Origin: Pelagibacteraceae bacterium TMED65 | Lineage (GTDB): Bacteria > Pseudomonadota > Alphaproteobacteria > TMED127 | Assembly (NCBI GenBank): GCA_002167215.1 | Contig: NHDS01000014.1 | Location: 12,846-23,860 of the forward strand | DNA: 11,015 bases | Direction: 5' to 3' | Shown: positions 1-6,205 of the stretch, piece after piece | Layout of the letters: the number at the start of each line of letters is the position of its first letter | Numbering within the stretch: position 1 is the stretch's first letter | Notes under the pieces: model-generated | Told to the model about the DNA's origin: nothing | The model's input: only the letters and a program-made list of their open reading frames with translations | Database searches by the model: none | Translations under genes and position numbers: made by a program

Positions 1-225
1 AAGTATTTTAAACCAAATAATGAAGACTCAACGAACCGAAAAAAAAAGAATAATAATTCTCAGAATTTTAAAGGTAAATATTTTAAACAAAATAGAGAAG
101 ATTCAACAAATATAAAAAAAAAGAATAAAAGTTCTCAGAATTTTAAAGGTAAGTATTTAAAACCAAGTAGAGAAGTTTCAACGAACCGAAAAAAAAAGAA
201 TATTAATTCTAGTAATTTTAAAGGA
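1..225 (+). repeat. three 75-bp tandem repeats inside the coding region
   Basis: The three direct repeats are 1-75, 76-150 and 151-225. Each begins AARTATTTWAAAC or close to it and ends in AATTTTAAAGGT or GGA. The unit length is a multiple of three and every copy keeps the same reading frame, so the array varies protein length without frameshift. A degenerate start of a fourth copy may follow at 226-237. The array may extend left of the window. Confidence 0.85.
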
Positions 226-255
226 AAGTCTCCAAAATCATTTAACAAAATTTAA
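1..255 (+). CDS. 3' end of a gene for a protein with a basic 25-residue tandem-repeat tail (partial)
   Basis: Frame 1 is open from the first base to a TAA at 253-255 with no start codon needed, so this is the C-terminal 84 residues of a protein that begins left of the window. It holds three consecutive 25-residue repeats (residues 1-25, 26-50, 51-75) and a short end KSPKSFNKI. Each repeat opens with KYFK or KYLK, has a central STN followed by two or three lysines, and ends in NFKG. The tail is dominated by Lys and Asn, strongly positive, and probably disordered. Tails like this occur on RNA-binding proteins such as DEAD-box helicases and rRNA pseudouridine synthases, but no catalytic domain is in view, so the function is unknown. 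Codons match across copies except for scattered substitutions, and the frame is kept in all three, which supports real coding. It converges on the GTPase gene at 422. Confidence 0.72.
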   Translation, partial: KYFKPNNEDSTNRKKKNNNSQNFKGKYFKQNREDSTNIKKKNKSSQNFKGKYLKPSREVSTNRKKKNINSSNFKGKSPKSFNKI

Positions 256-421
256 CAAGCAAAAACATATAAATTTTAATTAATTTTAATGAAGATAGAA
301 TCTATAGACTTAATATATATGGAGACGGTAATGTTAATAAATTTAACCTCTAAACGTTGTTAAATCTAAGGTTTTAAATAGAAGCTTAGAACTAAGAAAA
401 GATATATTTTTATTTGTATTA

Positions 422-1636
422 TTAGGCAACCTTTTGAAACCATGCTGGAAAAGGATCTAGAGCTTTATGATGTGTAATAGGATTTTTACAGTAGTTTTTT
501 ATTAAACAAGCATCAAGTCTTTCGCGAATGTTCTTTTCATTCATCTCAGACTTTAAACCAATGAAAACAATTTGTTGCCTACGATCACCAAAATCTTTAG
601 TCCAAAATTTATCAATTAATGCATCAAAATCAGGTCCTTCTGGCCAACGATCTTTTGGCACACTAGCCCACCATCGCCCAATTCCTTGATGACGAACAAA
701 TGCACCTGATTGTGACACTTCACCAATAAAATCAGGTCGACTCGAAATCCAAAAAAAGCCTTTTGATCTTAGTACACCTGGCCATTCTTGATTGAAAAAA
801 TTATAAATTTTCGACGGATCAAACGGTTCACGAGCTAAATATACGAAACTTGTAATACCATACTCATCTGTTTCAGGAACATGATCTTTGAAATTGTAGA
901 GCTCTTTTGCCCACAAAGGATGTGTATGAGCCTGTTTAAGATCAAACAAACCAGTACCAACAACTTCATTTAGATTTACATTGGAGTGTGAACATTCAAA
1001 AACTTTTGCCTCAGTATTAAGACCATTTATAATTGCTTTAACAGTTTTTAATTCTTCAGAGGATATTAGGTCAACCTTGTTTAATAGAATAACATTAGCA
1101 AACTCAATCTGTTCGACAAGAAGATCAACAAGTGTTCTTTCATCATCTTCTAAACTTTCTTCTTTATCTTTTAAAAAATCAGTGGAGCTGTAATTTTTGA
1201 TAAGATTTGCAGCATCTACAACAGTCACCATCGTGTCAAGTTTTGCTACATCGGATAAACTAGCTCCATCTTCATCACGAAACTCAAAAGTAGTTGCTAC
1301 CGGTAAAGGTTCAGAGATACCAGTACTTTCAATAAGTAGGTAATCAAATCTACCTTCATTTGCTAATTCTCTTACTTGTACTAAAAGATCTTCACGTAAA
1401 GTACAACAAATGCATCCATTACTCATTTCTACTAGTTTTTCTTCAGTTTGAGATAAGTTTCCACCTCCACTCTTTACTAGGTTAACATCTATATTTACTT
1501 CGCTCATATCATTCACAATAACTGCAACTTTAAGATTTTCTCGGTTATTAAGAATGTGATTTAAAAGAGTTGTTTTACCTGCACCAAGAAAACCAGATAA
1601 TACAGTTACTGGAAGTTTTTTTTCTGAAACTTTCAT
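422..1636 (-). CDS. COG0523 (CobW-family) GTPase, ZigA/YciC-like zinc metallochaperone
   Basis: This 404-residue G3E-family P-loop GTPase is predicted to deliver zinc to client enzymes in the cytoplasm during zinc shortage. Visible motifs are Walker [10 protein letters not shown] (15-23), the metal-binding GCICC (74-78) characteristic of COG0523, ESTGISEP (103-110, Walker B region) and the guanine-specifying NKVD (186-189). A C-terminal CobW_C domain spans about 260-400. The [10 protein letters not shown] stretch (41-50) and the length of about 400 residues fit the ZigA/YciC/ZagA branch, not YjiA or true CobW of cobalamin synthesis. An acidic insert lies near 156-166. The ATG has a good GGAG about 9 nt upstream. 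A near-consensus Zur box sits 50 bp before the start, which supports zinc-repressed expression. The family call is firm; zinc as the metal rests on the operator and family precedent. Confidence 0.93.
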   Translation of the reverse strand: MKVSEKKLPVTVLSGFLGAGKTTLLNHILNNRENLKVAVIVNDMSEVNIDVNLVKSGGGNLSQTEEKLVEMSNGCICCTLREDLLVQVRELANEGRFDYLLIESTGISEPLPVATTFEFRDEDGASLSDVAKLDTMVTVVDAANLIKNYSSTDFLKDKEESLEDDERTLVDLLVEQIEFANVILLNKVDLISSEELKTVKAIINGLNTEAKVFECSHSNVNLNEVVGTGLFDLKQAHTHPLWAKELYNFKDHVPETDEYGITSFVYLAREPFDPSKIYNFFNQEWPGVLRSKGFFWISSRPDFIGEVSQSGAFVRHQGIGRWWASVPKDRWPEGPDFDALIDKFWTKDFGDRRQQIVFIGLKSEMNEKNIRERLDACLIKNYCKNPITHHKALDPFPAWFQKVA

Positions 1637-1677
1637 ATTAAATTCTCCACAAATTTAAATAGATTTATAATAAAAAG

Positions 1678-1709
1678 ATTATATTAAATGTTATATTATA
1701 ACATTTCAA
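1678..1709 (-). promoter_or_regulatory. candidate sigma70 promoter overlapping the Zur box
   Basis: On the minus strand TTGAAA (1709-1704) is a good -35 element. Two -10 candidates follow: TAATAT (1686-1681) at 17-bp spacing, or a perfect TATAAT (1683-1678) at 20-bp spacing. The palindrome fills the spacer. The AT-rich background makes chance -10 matches common, so the exact hexamers are uncertain. Confidence 0.5.
1685..1707 (-). promoter_or_regulatory. Zur box (zinc-uptake regulator operator) of the minus-strand GTPase gene
   Basis: A perfect inverted repeat with 10-bp arms (AAATGTTATA at 1686-1695 and TATAACATTT at 1697-1706) flanks one central base. Read on the minus strand, 1707-1685 matches the recalled proteobacterial Zur consensus (half-site GAAATGTTATA, one free base, then the mirror half) at 21 of 22 defined positions. 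It lies 50 bp before the ATG at 1636 and in the spacer of the best promoter candidate, so bound Zur-Zn would block RNA polymerase. Confidence 0.9.
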
Positions 1710-1727
1710 TAAATAATTTTATTAACA

Positions 1728-1765
1728 AAATCTTTTAAAGTAAAATTAAATACTTTTAAAGATTT
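1728..1765. repeat. 15-bp imperfect inverted repeat, possible terminator or operator
   Basis: The arms AAATCTTTTAAAGTA (1728-1742) and TACTTTTAAAGATTT (1751-1765) pair at 14 of 15 positions around an 8-nt loop. It lies after the stop of the membrane-protein gene (84 bp downstream) and about 20 bp upstream of the GTPase promoter. It could end transcription of the former, but the stem is AT-only apart from two pairs and no clean T-tract follows. The two CTTTTAAAG cores are 21 bp apart, about two helix turns, so a protein-binding role is also possible. Confidence 0.35.
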
Positions 1766-1848
1766 GGATTTGCAGGGGTTCAATATTAGAAATAGAAACA
1801 GTGATTTAGATACTTCAAATGGAAAGAGTTATTATTAAATTGCTAAAA

Positions 1849-2196
1849 TCAAGAAATCTCTTCTTTTTTTTCTAAAAATTTACGGTCACTTTTGGCTACA
1901 AATTTTTCAAAAATTGGGATGAAAAATAGAGGAATGATTCCTCCTACAACAACTCCCACAATCATAGTTCTTAAGTGTGGGTCAAGATAACACGCAATAA
2001 TATCAGCAAATATATGAGATAAAGCTGCACCAAAAATTCCAGCAACATAACCATTAGATAAGATTTTTAGGAACCTGTTAATACTAAATCCTGTATAATA
2101 TCCTATTATCATTATTGCAACATGAACAAATCCAAATATTAGACCTTTGTAATTGCCCGAGGCTTGACTAAAAAAGTTTTCAAGAATTAAATCCAT
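1849..2196 (-). CDS. small three-helix membrane protein, predicted Zur-regulated, function unknown
   Basis: This 115-residue protein has three predicted membrane segments at about 18-39, 49-70 and 77-97, then a charged cytosolic-type tail rich in Lys and Glu (98-115). Polar residues that could bind metal lie in or next to the membrane: H25 in segment 1, H61 and D65 (HxxxD spacing) in segment 2, D72-P-H74 in the loop, and E97 at the end of segment 3. I do not recognise a named family. Its start is 61 bp from the divergent Zur box, so it probably responds to zinc and may take part in zinc handling at the inner membrane; that role is inference from context. The ATG at 2196 lacks a clear Shine-Dalgarno, but the next in-frame Met (residue 29) would cut off the first helix, so 2196 is the likely start. 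Confidence 0.75.
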   Translation of the reverse strand: MDLILENFFSQASGNYKGLIFGFVHVAIMIIGYYTGFSINRFLKILSNGYVAGIFGAALSHIFADIIACYLDPHLRTMIVGVVVGGIIPLFFIPIFEKFVAKSDRKFLEKKEEIS

Positions 2197-2252
2197 AATG
2201 GTCTTAGACTATTTATGTTATAAATTTCAACAAATATATTATTGTAATTTTA

Positions 2253-2275
2253 AGACTGTTATATTATAACATTTT
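2253..2275. promoter_or_regulatory. Zur box in the divergent intergenic region
   Basis: The palindrome TGTTATA-T-TATAACA (2257-2271, centre 2264) shares 18 consecutive bases (2257-2274) with the other site (1689-1706). It matches the recalled Zur consensus at 18 of 22 defined positions, the losses being at the outer edges. It lies 61 bp from the start of the minus-strand membrane-protein gene and about 46 bp from the DUF1289 start, so one operator can control both directions. Confidence 0.85.
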
Positions 2276-2290
2276 ATTATTATTGTATAG

Positions 2291-2301
2291 TTTTTTTTTT
2301 T
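2291..2301 (+). repeat. 11-T homopolymer in the 5' leader
   Basis: Eleven consecutive T lie between the Zur box and the DUF1289 start. It is long enough to be slippage-prone. It sits outside coding sequence, so length changes would alter leader spacing only. Confidence 0.8.
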
Positions 2302-2316
2302 ACGGTCATTGACGAT

Positions 2317-2511
2317 ATGAAATCTACTAAAAGCCCTTGTATTGATATATGTAAATTTACGGGTAAAAACGGATGGTGTATAGGTTGTGGTCGAACACTG
2401 CAGGAATGCAGAAAATGGAAAAATATGAAGCCTTATGCTAGAATACGACTTAATAAAGATTTAGATAGACGAATGATTTTTTTGAGTAATGATTTATTAA
2501 AGAATTTTTAG
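2317..2511 (+). CDS. DUF1289 small cysteine-rich protein
   Basis: This 64-residue protein matches the DUF1289 pattern: SPCIDIC (6-12), then CIGCGRT (21-27) and a following E/W region (E30, W34). The four family cysteines C8, C12, C21 and C24 are all present and could hold zinc or an Fe-S cluster. An extra C31 sits where the family usually has a hydrophobic residue. The family has no firmly established biochemical role. It is the first gene of the plus-strand unit behind the shared Zur box and precedes the long GTPase by 56 bp without a visible terminator, so co-transcription is likely. No strong Shine-Dalgarno precedes the ATG; an 11-T tract (2291-2301) lies 15 bp upstream. Confidence 0.87.
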   Translation: MKSTKSPCIDICKFTGKNGWCIGCGRTLQECRKWKNMKPYARIRLNKDLDRRMIFLSNDLLKNF

Positions 2512-2567
2512 TCAATAGAATACAGTAATGAGATTGAGATTTAATTTTTATCAATATGGAGGCAAAG

Positions 2568-3920
2568 ATGGTAGATTCATCTAAAAAAGTTCCTGTAACT
2601 ATTCTAACAGGTTTTCTTGGTTCAGGAAAAACAACTTTACTTAATCGTATCCTCAGTGAGGAACACGGTAAGCGTATAGCTGTGATTGAAAATGAATATG
2701 GCGAGGTTGGAATTGATCAAGCGCTTGTCATAAATGCAGAAGAGGAGATCTTTGAGATGGCTAATGGTTGTATTTGTTGTACAGTTAGAGGTGATTTAAT
2801 AAGAGTATTAGGAAATCTCATGAAAAGGCGGGATAAGTTTGATTATGTGATTGTAGAGACCACTGGCCTGGCGGATCCAGGTCCTGTAGCACAAACTTTT
2901 TTCATGGATGATGAGATAAGCTCAGAATTTTCTCTTGATGGGATTATAACTTTAGTTGATACTTTCCACATACATCAACAACTTGGTCGTAGCAACGAAA
3001 GTACAGAACAAATTGCATTTGCAGATGTTATTGTTCTTAATAAAACAGATCTTGTTAATAATGAAGAACTTGATAAGCTTGAAGTTCGTCTTCGAGATAT
3101 GAATAAAATGGCGAAATTTATCAGAAGTGAAATGGCTAGCATTCCCGTTAACTCAGTTCTTAACAAAAGTGCATTTAATTTAGATCAAGTTCTTGAACGT
3201 CGTCCCACTTTTCTGGAACCAGAATATCCATTTGAATGGACTGGAATATATCCAACTAAATCTGGCCGATATAAAATTATTCTTTCTGAAGGTCCTGATC
3301 CTTCAATGTCTTTAGTTGTTGAAGTTAAACAAAACAAAAATGATGAAGATTTAAGAAACAGTGCAGAACGATGCGTACGTCTATATGCTGAAGATGCAGA
3401 AATCATTCAACCCGAACAAACTATTCCAAAAGGAAAACATGTAAATCTAAATCTCGAAAAATCTGGTCAAAAAGCATTCTATATAGAAATTGAAAATGAT
3501 ATGAATATTGGACTTTTTGCTCAGCATACTGCTGAAGAGTTTGATATGAAATTAATTAAAGTAAATGATGATGAAGAGATTTCTGTTTCAGATCAGAGAA
3601 TATGGGTAGCACAACATGAACATGATGATGAAGTTGGTTCTATTTCTATTGAAAAAGAAGGCGATTTAGATGAAGAAAAACTTCAAGCTTGGCTTTCAAA
3701 ACTTCTTGGCGAGAAAGGAGTTGATATCTTCCGTATGAAAGGTTTCTTGAGTATTGCAGGTGAATCAGATAGATTCGTCTTTCAAGGAGTACATATGCTT
3801 TTTAATGGTAAACCTGAACGTCCTTGGGGAAGTTTACCAAGAAAAAATCAGCTGGTTTTTATAGGTCGAAACCTTGATGAACAAGAAATGCGAAAAGGTT
3901 TTGAGAATTGTCTTGTATGA
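2568..3920 (+). CDS. COG0523 (CobW-family) GTPase with internal beta-rich insert, predicted zinc chaperone
   Basis: I place the start at ATG 2568 because GGAGG (2558-2562) lies 5 bp before it; an in-frame ATG at 2556 overlaps that site and lacks its own. The resulting 450 residues carry Walker A GFLGSGKTT (15-23), IENEYGEVGID (40-50), metal-binding GCICC (67-71), ETTGLADPGP (97-106) and NKTD (158-161). A C-terminal CobW_C-like domain covers about 345-450. Between GTPase and C-terminal domain, roughly 215-340, is an extra segment absent from compact YjiA-type proteins. It contains GPDPSM and AQHTAEEF, and a HEHDDE motif that may bind metal follows. The protein is clearly a different branch from the paralogue at 422-1636. 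The stop overlaps the WD40 start (ATGA). Predicted role: GTP-driven metal delivery to clients, probably working with the WD40 protein. Confidence 0.93.
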   Translation: MVDSSKKVPVTILTGFLGSGKTTLLNRILSEEHGKRIAVIENEYGEVGIDQALVINAEEEIFEMANGCICCTVRGDLIRVLGNLMKRRDKFDYVIVETTGLADPGPVAQTFFMDDEISSEFSLDGIITLVDTFHIHQQLGRSNESTEQIAFADVIVLNKTDLVNNEELDKLEVRLRDMNKMAKFIRSEMASIPVNSVLNKSAFNLDQVLERRPTFLEPEYPFEWTGIYPTKSGRYKIILSEGPDPSMSLVVEVKQNKNDEDLRNSAERCVRLYAEDAEIIQPEQTIPKGKHVNLNLEKSGQKAFYIEIENDMNIGLFAQHTAEEFDMKLIKVNDDEEISVSDQRIWVAQHEHDDEVGSISIEKEGDLDEEKLQAWLSKLLGEKGVDIFRMKGFLSIAGESDRFVFQGVHMLFNGKPERPWGSLPRKNQLVFIGRNLDEQEMRKGFENCLV

Positions 3921-4942
3921 TTGCAAAACCTGAATTTGTTCTGAGAAGTGGCTGGAAATATATAGTTGATGATTATGCAATTTCAGGTGGTTGGAGTTTT
4001 AATGGTGAAGCACTTATTATTTGTGACGCAACTGGTGGTGTATATGTTTTTAATGGTAAATCTGGAGAAATTATATGGTCTCAAAGTAATGTTCATGAGG
4101 GTGGTATTTTATCAACTGCTATCCACCCTTTAAATAATAAGTTTTTAACAGGTGGTCAGGATGGACGAGTTATTATCTGGAATACTTATCAAAAAAAAAA
4201 TGAAAAAGTTATTAAATTAGGTGATGGTTGGGTAGAAAATTTGGCTTGGTCACAAGATGGAGAGCTTTTTGCTGTATCTTGTTCTAGACATATATATGTA
4301 TACAACAATGTTGGTGATGAAATATGGAAATCTGACATTCATAATAGTACTGTTAGCAATTTAGCTTGGTCTAAGAATAAAGAACTAGCTACAACCTGTT
4401 ATGGTCGTGTATCTTTTTTTGATGGTATTACTGGGAAAATGAAACAAAAATTAGAGTGGAAGGGATCCTTAGTTTCAATGGTCTTGAGCCCAAATGGAGA
4501 TATAGTGGCTTGTGGAAGCCAAGATAATACAGTTCATTTTTGGCGTAGATCAACTGAACAAGACTCAATGATGTCCGGTTATCCACTTAAACCGTCAACC
4601 TTAGCTTTTGATGAGAGTGGATATTTTTTAGCTACAGGAGGAGGTGCTGAGATAACAGTATGGAGTTTTAAAGGAAATGGACCCGAGGGAACAACACCTT
4701 TATCTCTTAAACTTCATACAAGACCTATTACGTCACTTGCTTTTGCCAACCGTGGTATGAAATTAGCTTCGGGGTCTCGAGATGGTACTGTTGTACTTTG
4801 GAATTTAAAATCAGATGACCAAGAAAGTGGACTCAGTGAGACCAGTGTTAGTGATTCTGTTTCAAATCTATACTGGCGTCCTGATGATAGAGCTTTGGCA
4901 GGATTAGATAGACAAGGTGGAGTTACAGTATGGCGTGTGTAA
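3917..4942 (+). CDS. WD40-repeat beta-propeller protein coupled to the COG0523 GTPase
   Basis: I chose ATG 3917, whose A-TGA overlaps the GTPase stop by 4 bp; a TTG at 3908 is possible but less likely. The 341-residue product is almost wholly WD-like repeats, about eight. Recognisable blade ends include GGVYVFN, GRVIIWN, RHIYVYN, NTVHFWR, AEITVWS, GTVVLWN and GGVTVWRV at the C-terminus. No signal peptide or membrane segment is seen, so it should be cytoplasmic. Propellers of this kind are scaffolds without catalysis. The coupled start and the zinc-repressed operon suggest it partners the GTPase, for instance by presenting clients or stabilising the chaperone; this is inference, though genes for such a pair are known to sit together in alphaproteobacteria. 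A run of 10 A at 4191-4200 lies within the coding frame. Confidence 0.9.
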   Translation: MIAKPEFVLRSGWKYIVDDYAISGGWSFNGEALIICDATGGVYVFNGKSGEIIWSQSNVHEGGILSTAIHPLNNKFLTGGQDGRVIIWNTYQKKNEKVIKLGDGWVENLAWSQDGELFAVSCSRHIYVYNNVGDEIWKSDIHNSTVSNLAWSKNKELATTCYGRVSFFDGITGKMKQKLEWKGSLVSMVLSPNGDIVACGSQDNTVHFWRRSTEQDSMMSGYPLKPSTLAFDESGYFLATGGGAEITVWSFKGNGPEGTTPLSLKLHTRPITSLAFANRGMKLASGSRDGTVVLWNLKSDDQESGLSETSVSDSVSNLYWRPDDRALAGLDRQGGVTVWRV

Positions 4943-5181
4943 ACAAAATTTAAAGATACTATAATAATCAAAACTGGGCTATTTACTAAAGTCTAAAATA
5001 TTTATAAGAGATAAAATTAAAAAATAATGGATTTAAAGAATATAAAAGGTATTAATAACTAACAAGAAACAATAATTAAATTACAATATTCTTTTAATAT
5101 AATTAAAAAATAGTTTCTAGTAACAACAACTATTTAGAAAAATCGATACAAATACAATTTTTGTTTATTACCTGTTTAAAT
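4943..5181. other. intergenic region before the dioxygenase operon
   Basis: These 239 very AT-rich bases hold no coding signal. They must contain the end of the zinc operon and the promoter for the dioxygenase operon. TATAAT occurs at 5098-5103 with only a poor -35 (TTAAAT, 5076-5081). An 8-bp inverted repeat (AAATAGTT 5108-5115, AACTATTT 5128-5135) lies just after it and could be an operator, but it is short. No GC-rich terminator hairpin is visible. Confidence 0.4.
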
Positions 5182-6189
5182 ATGAATAATAAAAAAAACA
5201 TAAAAAATGACACTCTTTCTAAAGCTGATGGATTTCTTAAGAATGAGAGTAAGGAATGGGATAAGGACAATCAAGCTTGGTGGGATTGGTATGTAACTCT
5301 GGCCGACAATTCAAACTCAAACTCAGAGGACACTTTATTAGAATTACCTGAACCACCAAAAAAAAAATTACCATCAAAAATTGAGTTAAAACAAGAACTC
5401 GCGAGACCATATAACATTACAAATAAGGATATCACAACATTTCAAAAAAATGGTTTTATTAAATTAAAAAATGTTTTCACACCGAGTGTTATTCAAGCCC
5501 TACGCTATGAAATCCTATCACTTTTGAGAAAGACATTTACAAATTATTATGAAATTAAAAAAAATCGTTTCTTGAGTCTTGACATGATGTGGTTAAAAAA
5601 TAATTTAATTAGAGAATTTGTTTTAAGTTCTCGAATAGCAAAAATTTGTGCTGATTTGCTCTCTGTAACAAAGATTCGTCTTTACCATGATAATGCTTTG
5701 GTTAAAGAATCAGGTTGTGGTCGTACACCTTGGCATTATGATGATCATCATTTTCCTCTAGCAACCAATGATGTGATAACTGCATGGATTCCAGCACAAG
5801 CTATCCCAGTTGAGATGGGTCCTTTAACTTTTGCTAAGCCATTAGAGGTTTACAAACTTGTAAAAGATATTAAATTTAACGAATTTGATACAAGCTACGA
5901 TAAAAAAATAAATGATATTTTTAAGACTAAACAAGTTTCAATTGTCGAAGAACCTTTTGAATTAGGTGAGGTGAGTTTTCATCATAACCTGAGTTTTCAC
6001 ACGGCCTCTGAAAATAAAACCACTCAAAGTAGGATTGTTCTAGCCAATACATATTTTGCAGATGGTGCTCGCGTTGTAAATAATCCTACTATGATTTCAG
6101 GAGACTGGAAAAAATTTATTCCCGAAACTAATCCAGGTGAAATTGTTTCCAGTAATTTAAATCCAATATGTTGGCCTGTAAAAAATTAA
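5182..6189 (+). CDS. PhyH-family Fe(II)/2-oxoglutarate-dependent dioxygenase
   Basis: This is a 335-residue protein from ATG 5182; a TTG at 5161 would add seven residues and is less likely. The iron facial triad is visible as WHYDDHH with H185 and D187 (HxD) and a distal H273 in LSFHTASENKT. R284 in QSRIVLANTYF is the likely 2-oxoglutarate salt bridge. The Asp of HxD is present, so this should be a hydroxylase and not a halogenase. The N-terminal 80 residues are unusual: a Trp-rich stretch (EWDKDNQAWWDWY, about 25-37) and a Pro/Lys linker (PEPPKKKLPSK). The double-stranded beta-helix domain begins near KNGFIKLKNVF. It is the first gene of an operon with a methyltransferase 16 bp downstream and a symporter, which suggests hydroxylation of a small, possibly methylated substrate. 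The substrate is unknown; ectoine, betaines and phosphonates are possible only by family analogy. Confidence 0.88.
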   Translation: MNNKKNIKNDTLSKADGFLKNESKEWDKDNQAWWDWYVTLADNSNSNSEDTLLELPEPPKKKLPSKIELKQELARPYNITNKDITTFQKNGFIKLKNVFTPSVIQALRYEILSLLRKTFTNYYEIKKNRFLSLDMMWLKNNLIREFVLSSRIAKICADLLSVTKIRLYHDNALVKESGCGRTPWHYDDHHFPLATNDVITAWIPAQAIPVEMGPLTFAKPLEVYKLVKDIKFNEFDTSYDKKINDIFKTKQVSIVEEPFELGEVSFHHNLSFHTASENKTTQSRIVLANTYFADGARVVNNPTMISGDWKKFIPETNPGEIVSSNLNPICWPVKN

Positions 6190-6205
6190 TTTTGTAAAAA
6201 AAATA

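Noticed and set aside
1..225. Regularly spaced repeats that might be a CRISPR array
   Set aside because: The 75-bp units are contiguous with no unique spacers, and all keep one open reading frame, so they are coding tandem repeats.
981..1193. Plus-strand open frame of 70 codons inside the first GTPase gene
   Set aside because: It lies antisense to conserved GTPase coding sequence, has a low-complexity Ser/Thr-rich product and no ribosome site; a shadow frame.
422..1636. Cobalamin-synthesis CobW
   Set aside because: No cobalamin genes are nearby, and the motifs, length and Zur box fit the zinc-linked ZigA/YciC branch.
4191..4200. Run of 10 A in the WD40 gene, a possible programmed frameshift site
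   Set aside because: The frame continues cleanly with good WD repeats on both sides, and similar runs are common in this AT-rich DNA.
4714..4971. Minus-strand open frame of 85 codons over the end of the WD40 gene
   Set aside because: It is antisense to clear WD repeats and its product shows no family features.
5108..5135. 8-bp inverted repeat upstream of the dioxygenase gene as an operator
   Set aside because: Its arms are short and mostly A/T with a 12-nt loop; expected by chance at this base composition, so noted only within the intergenic entry.
5182..6189. Dioxygenase as an Fe(II)/2OG halogenase
   Set aside because: Halogenases replace the Asp of HxD with Ala or Gly; here the Asp is present in HYD.
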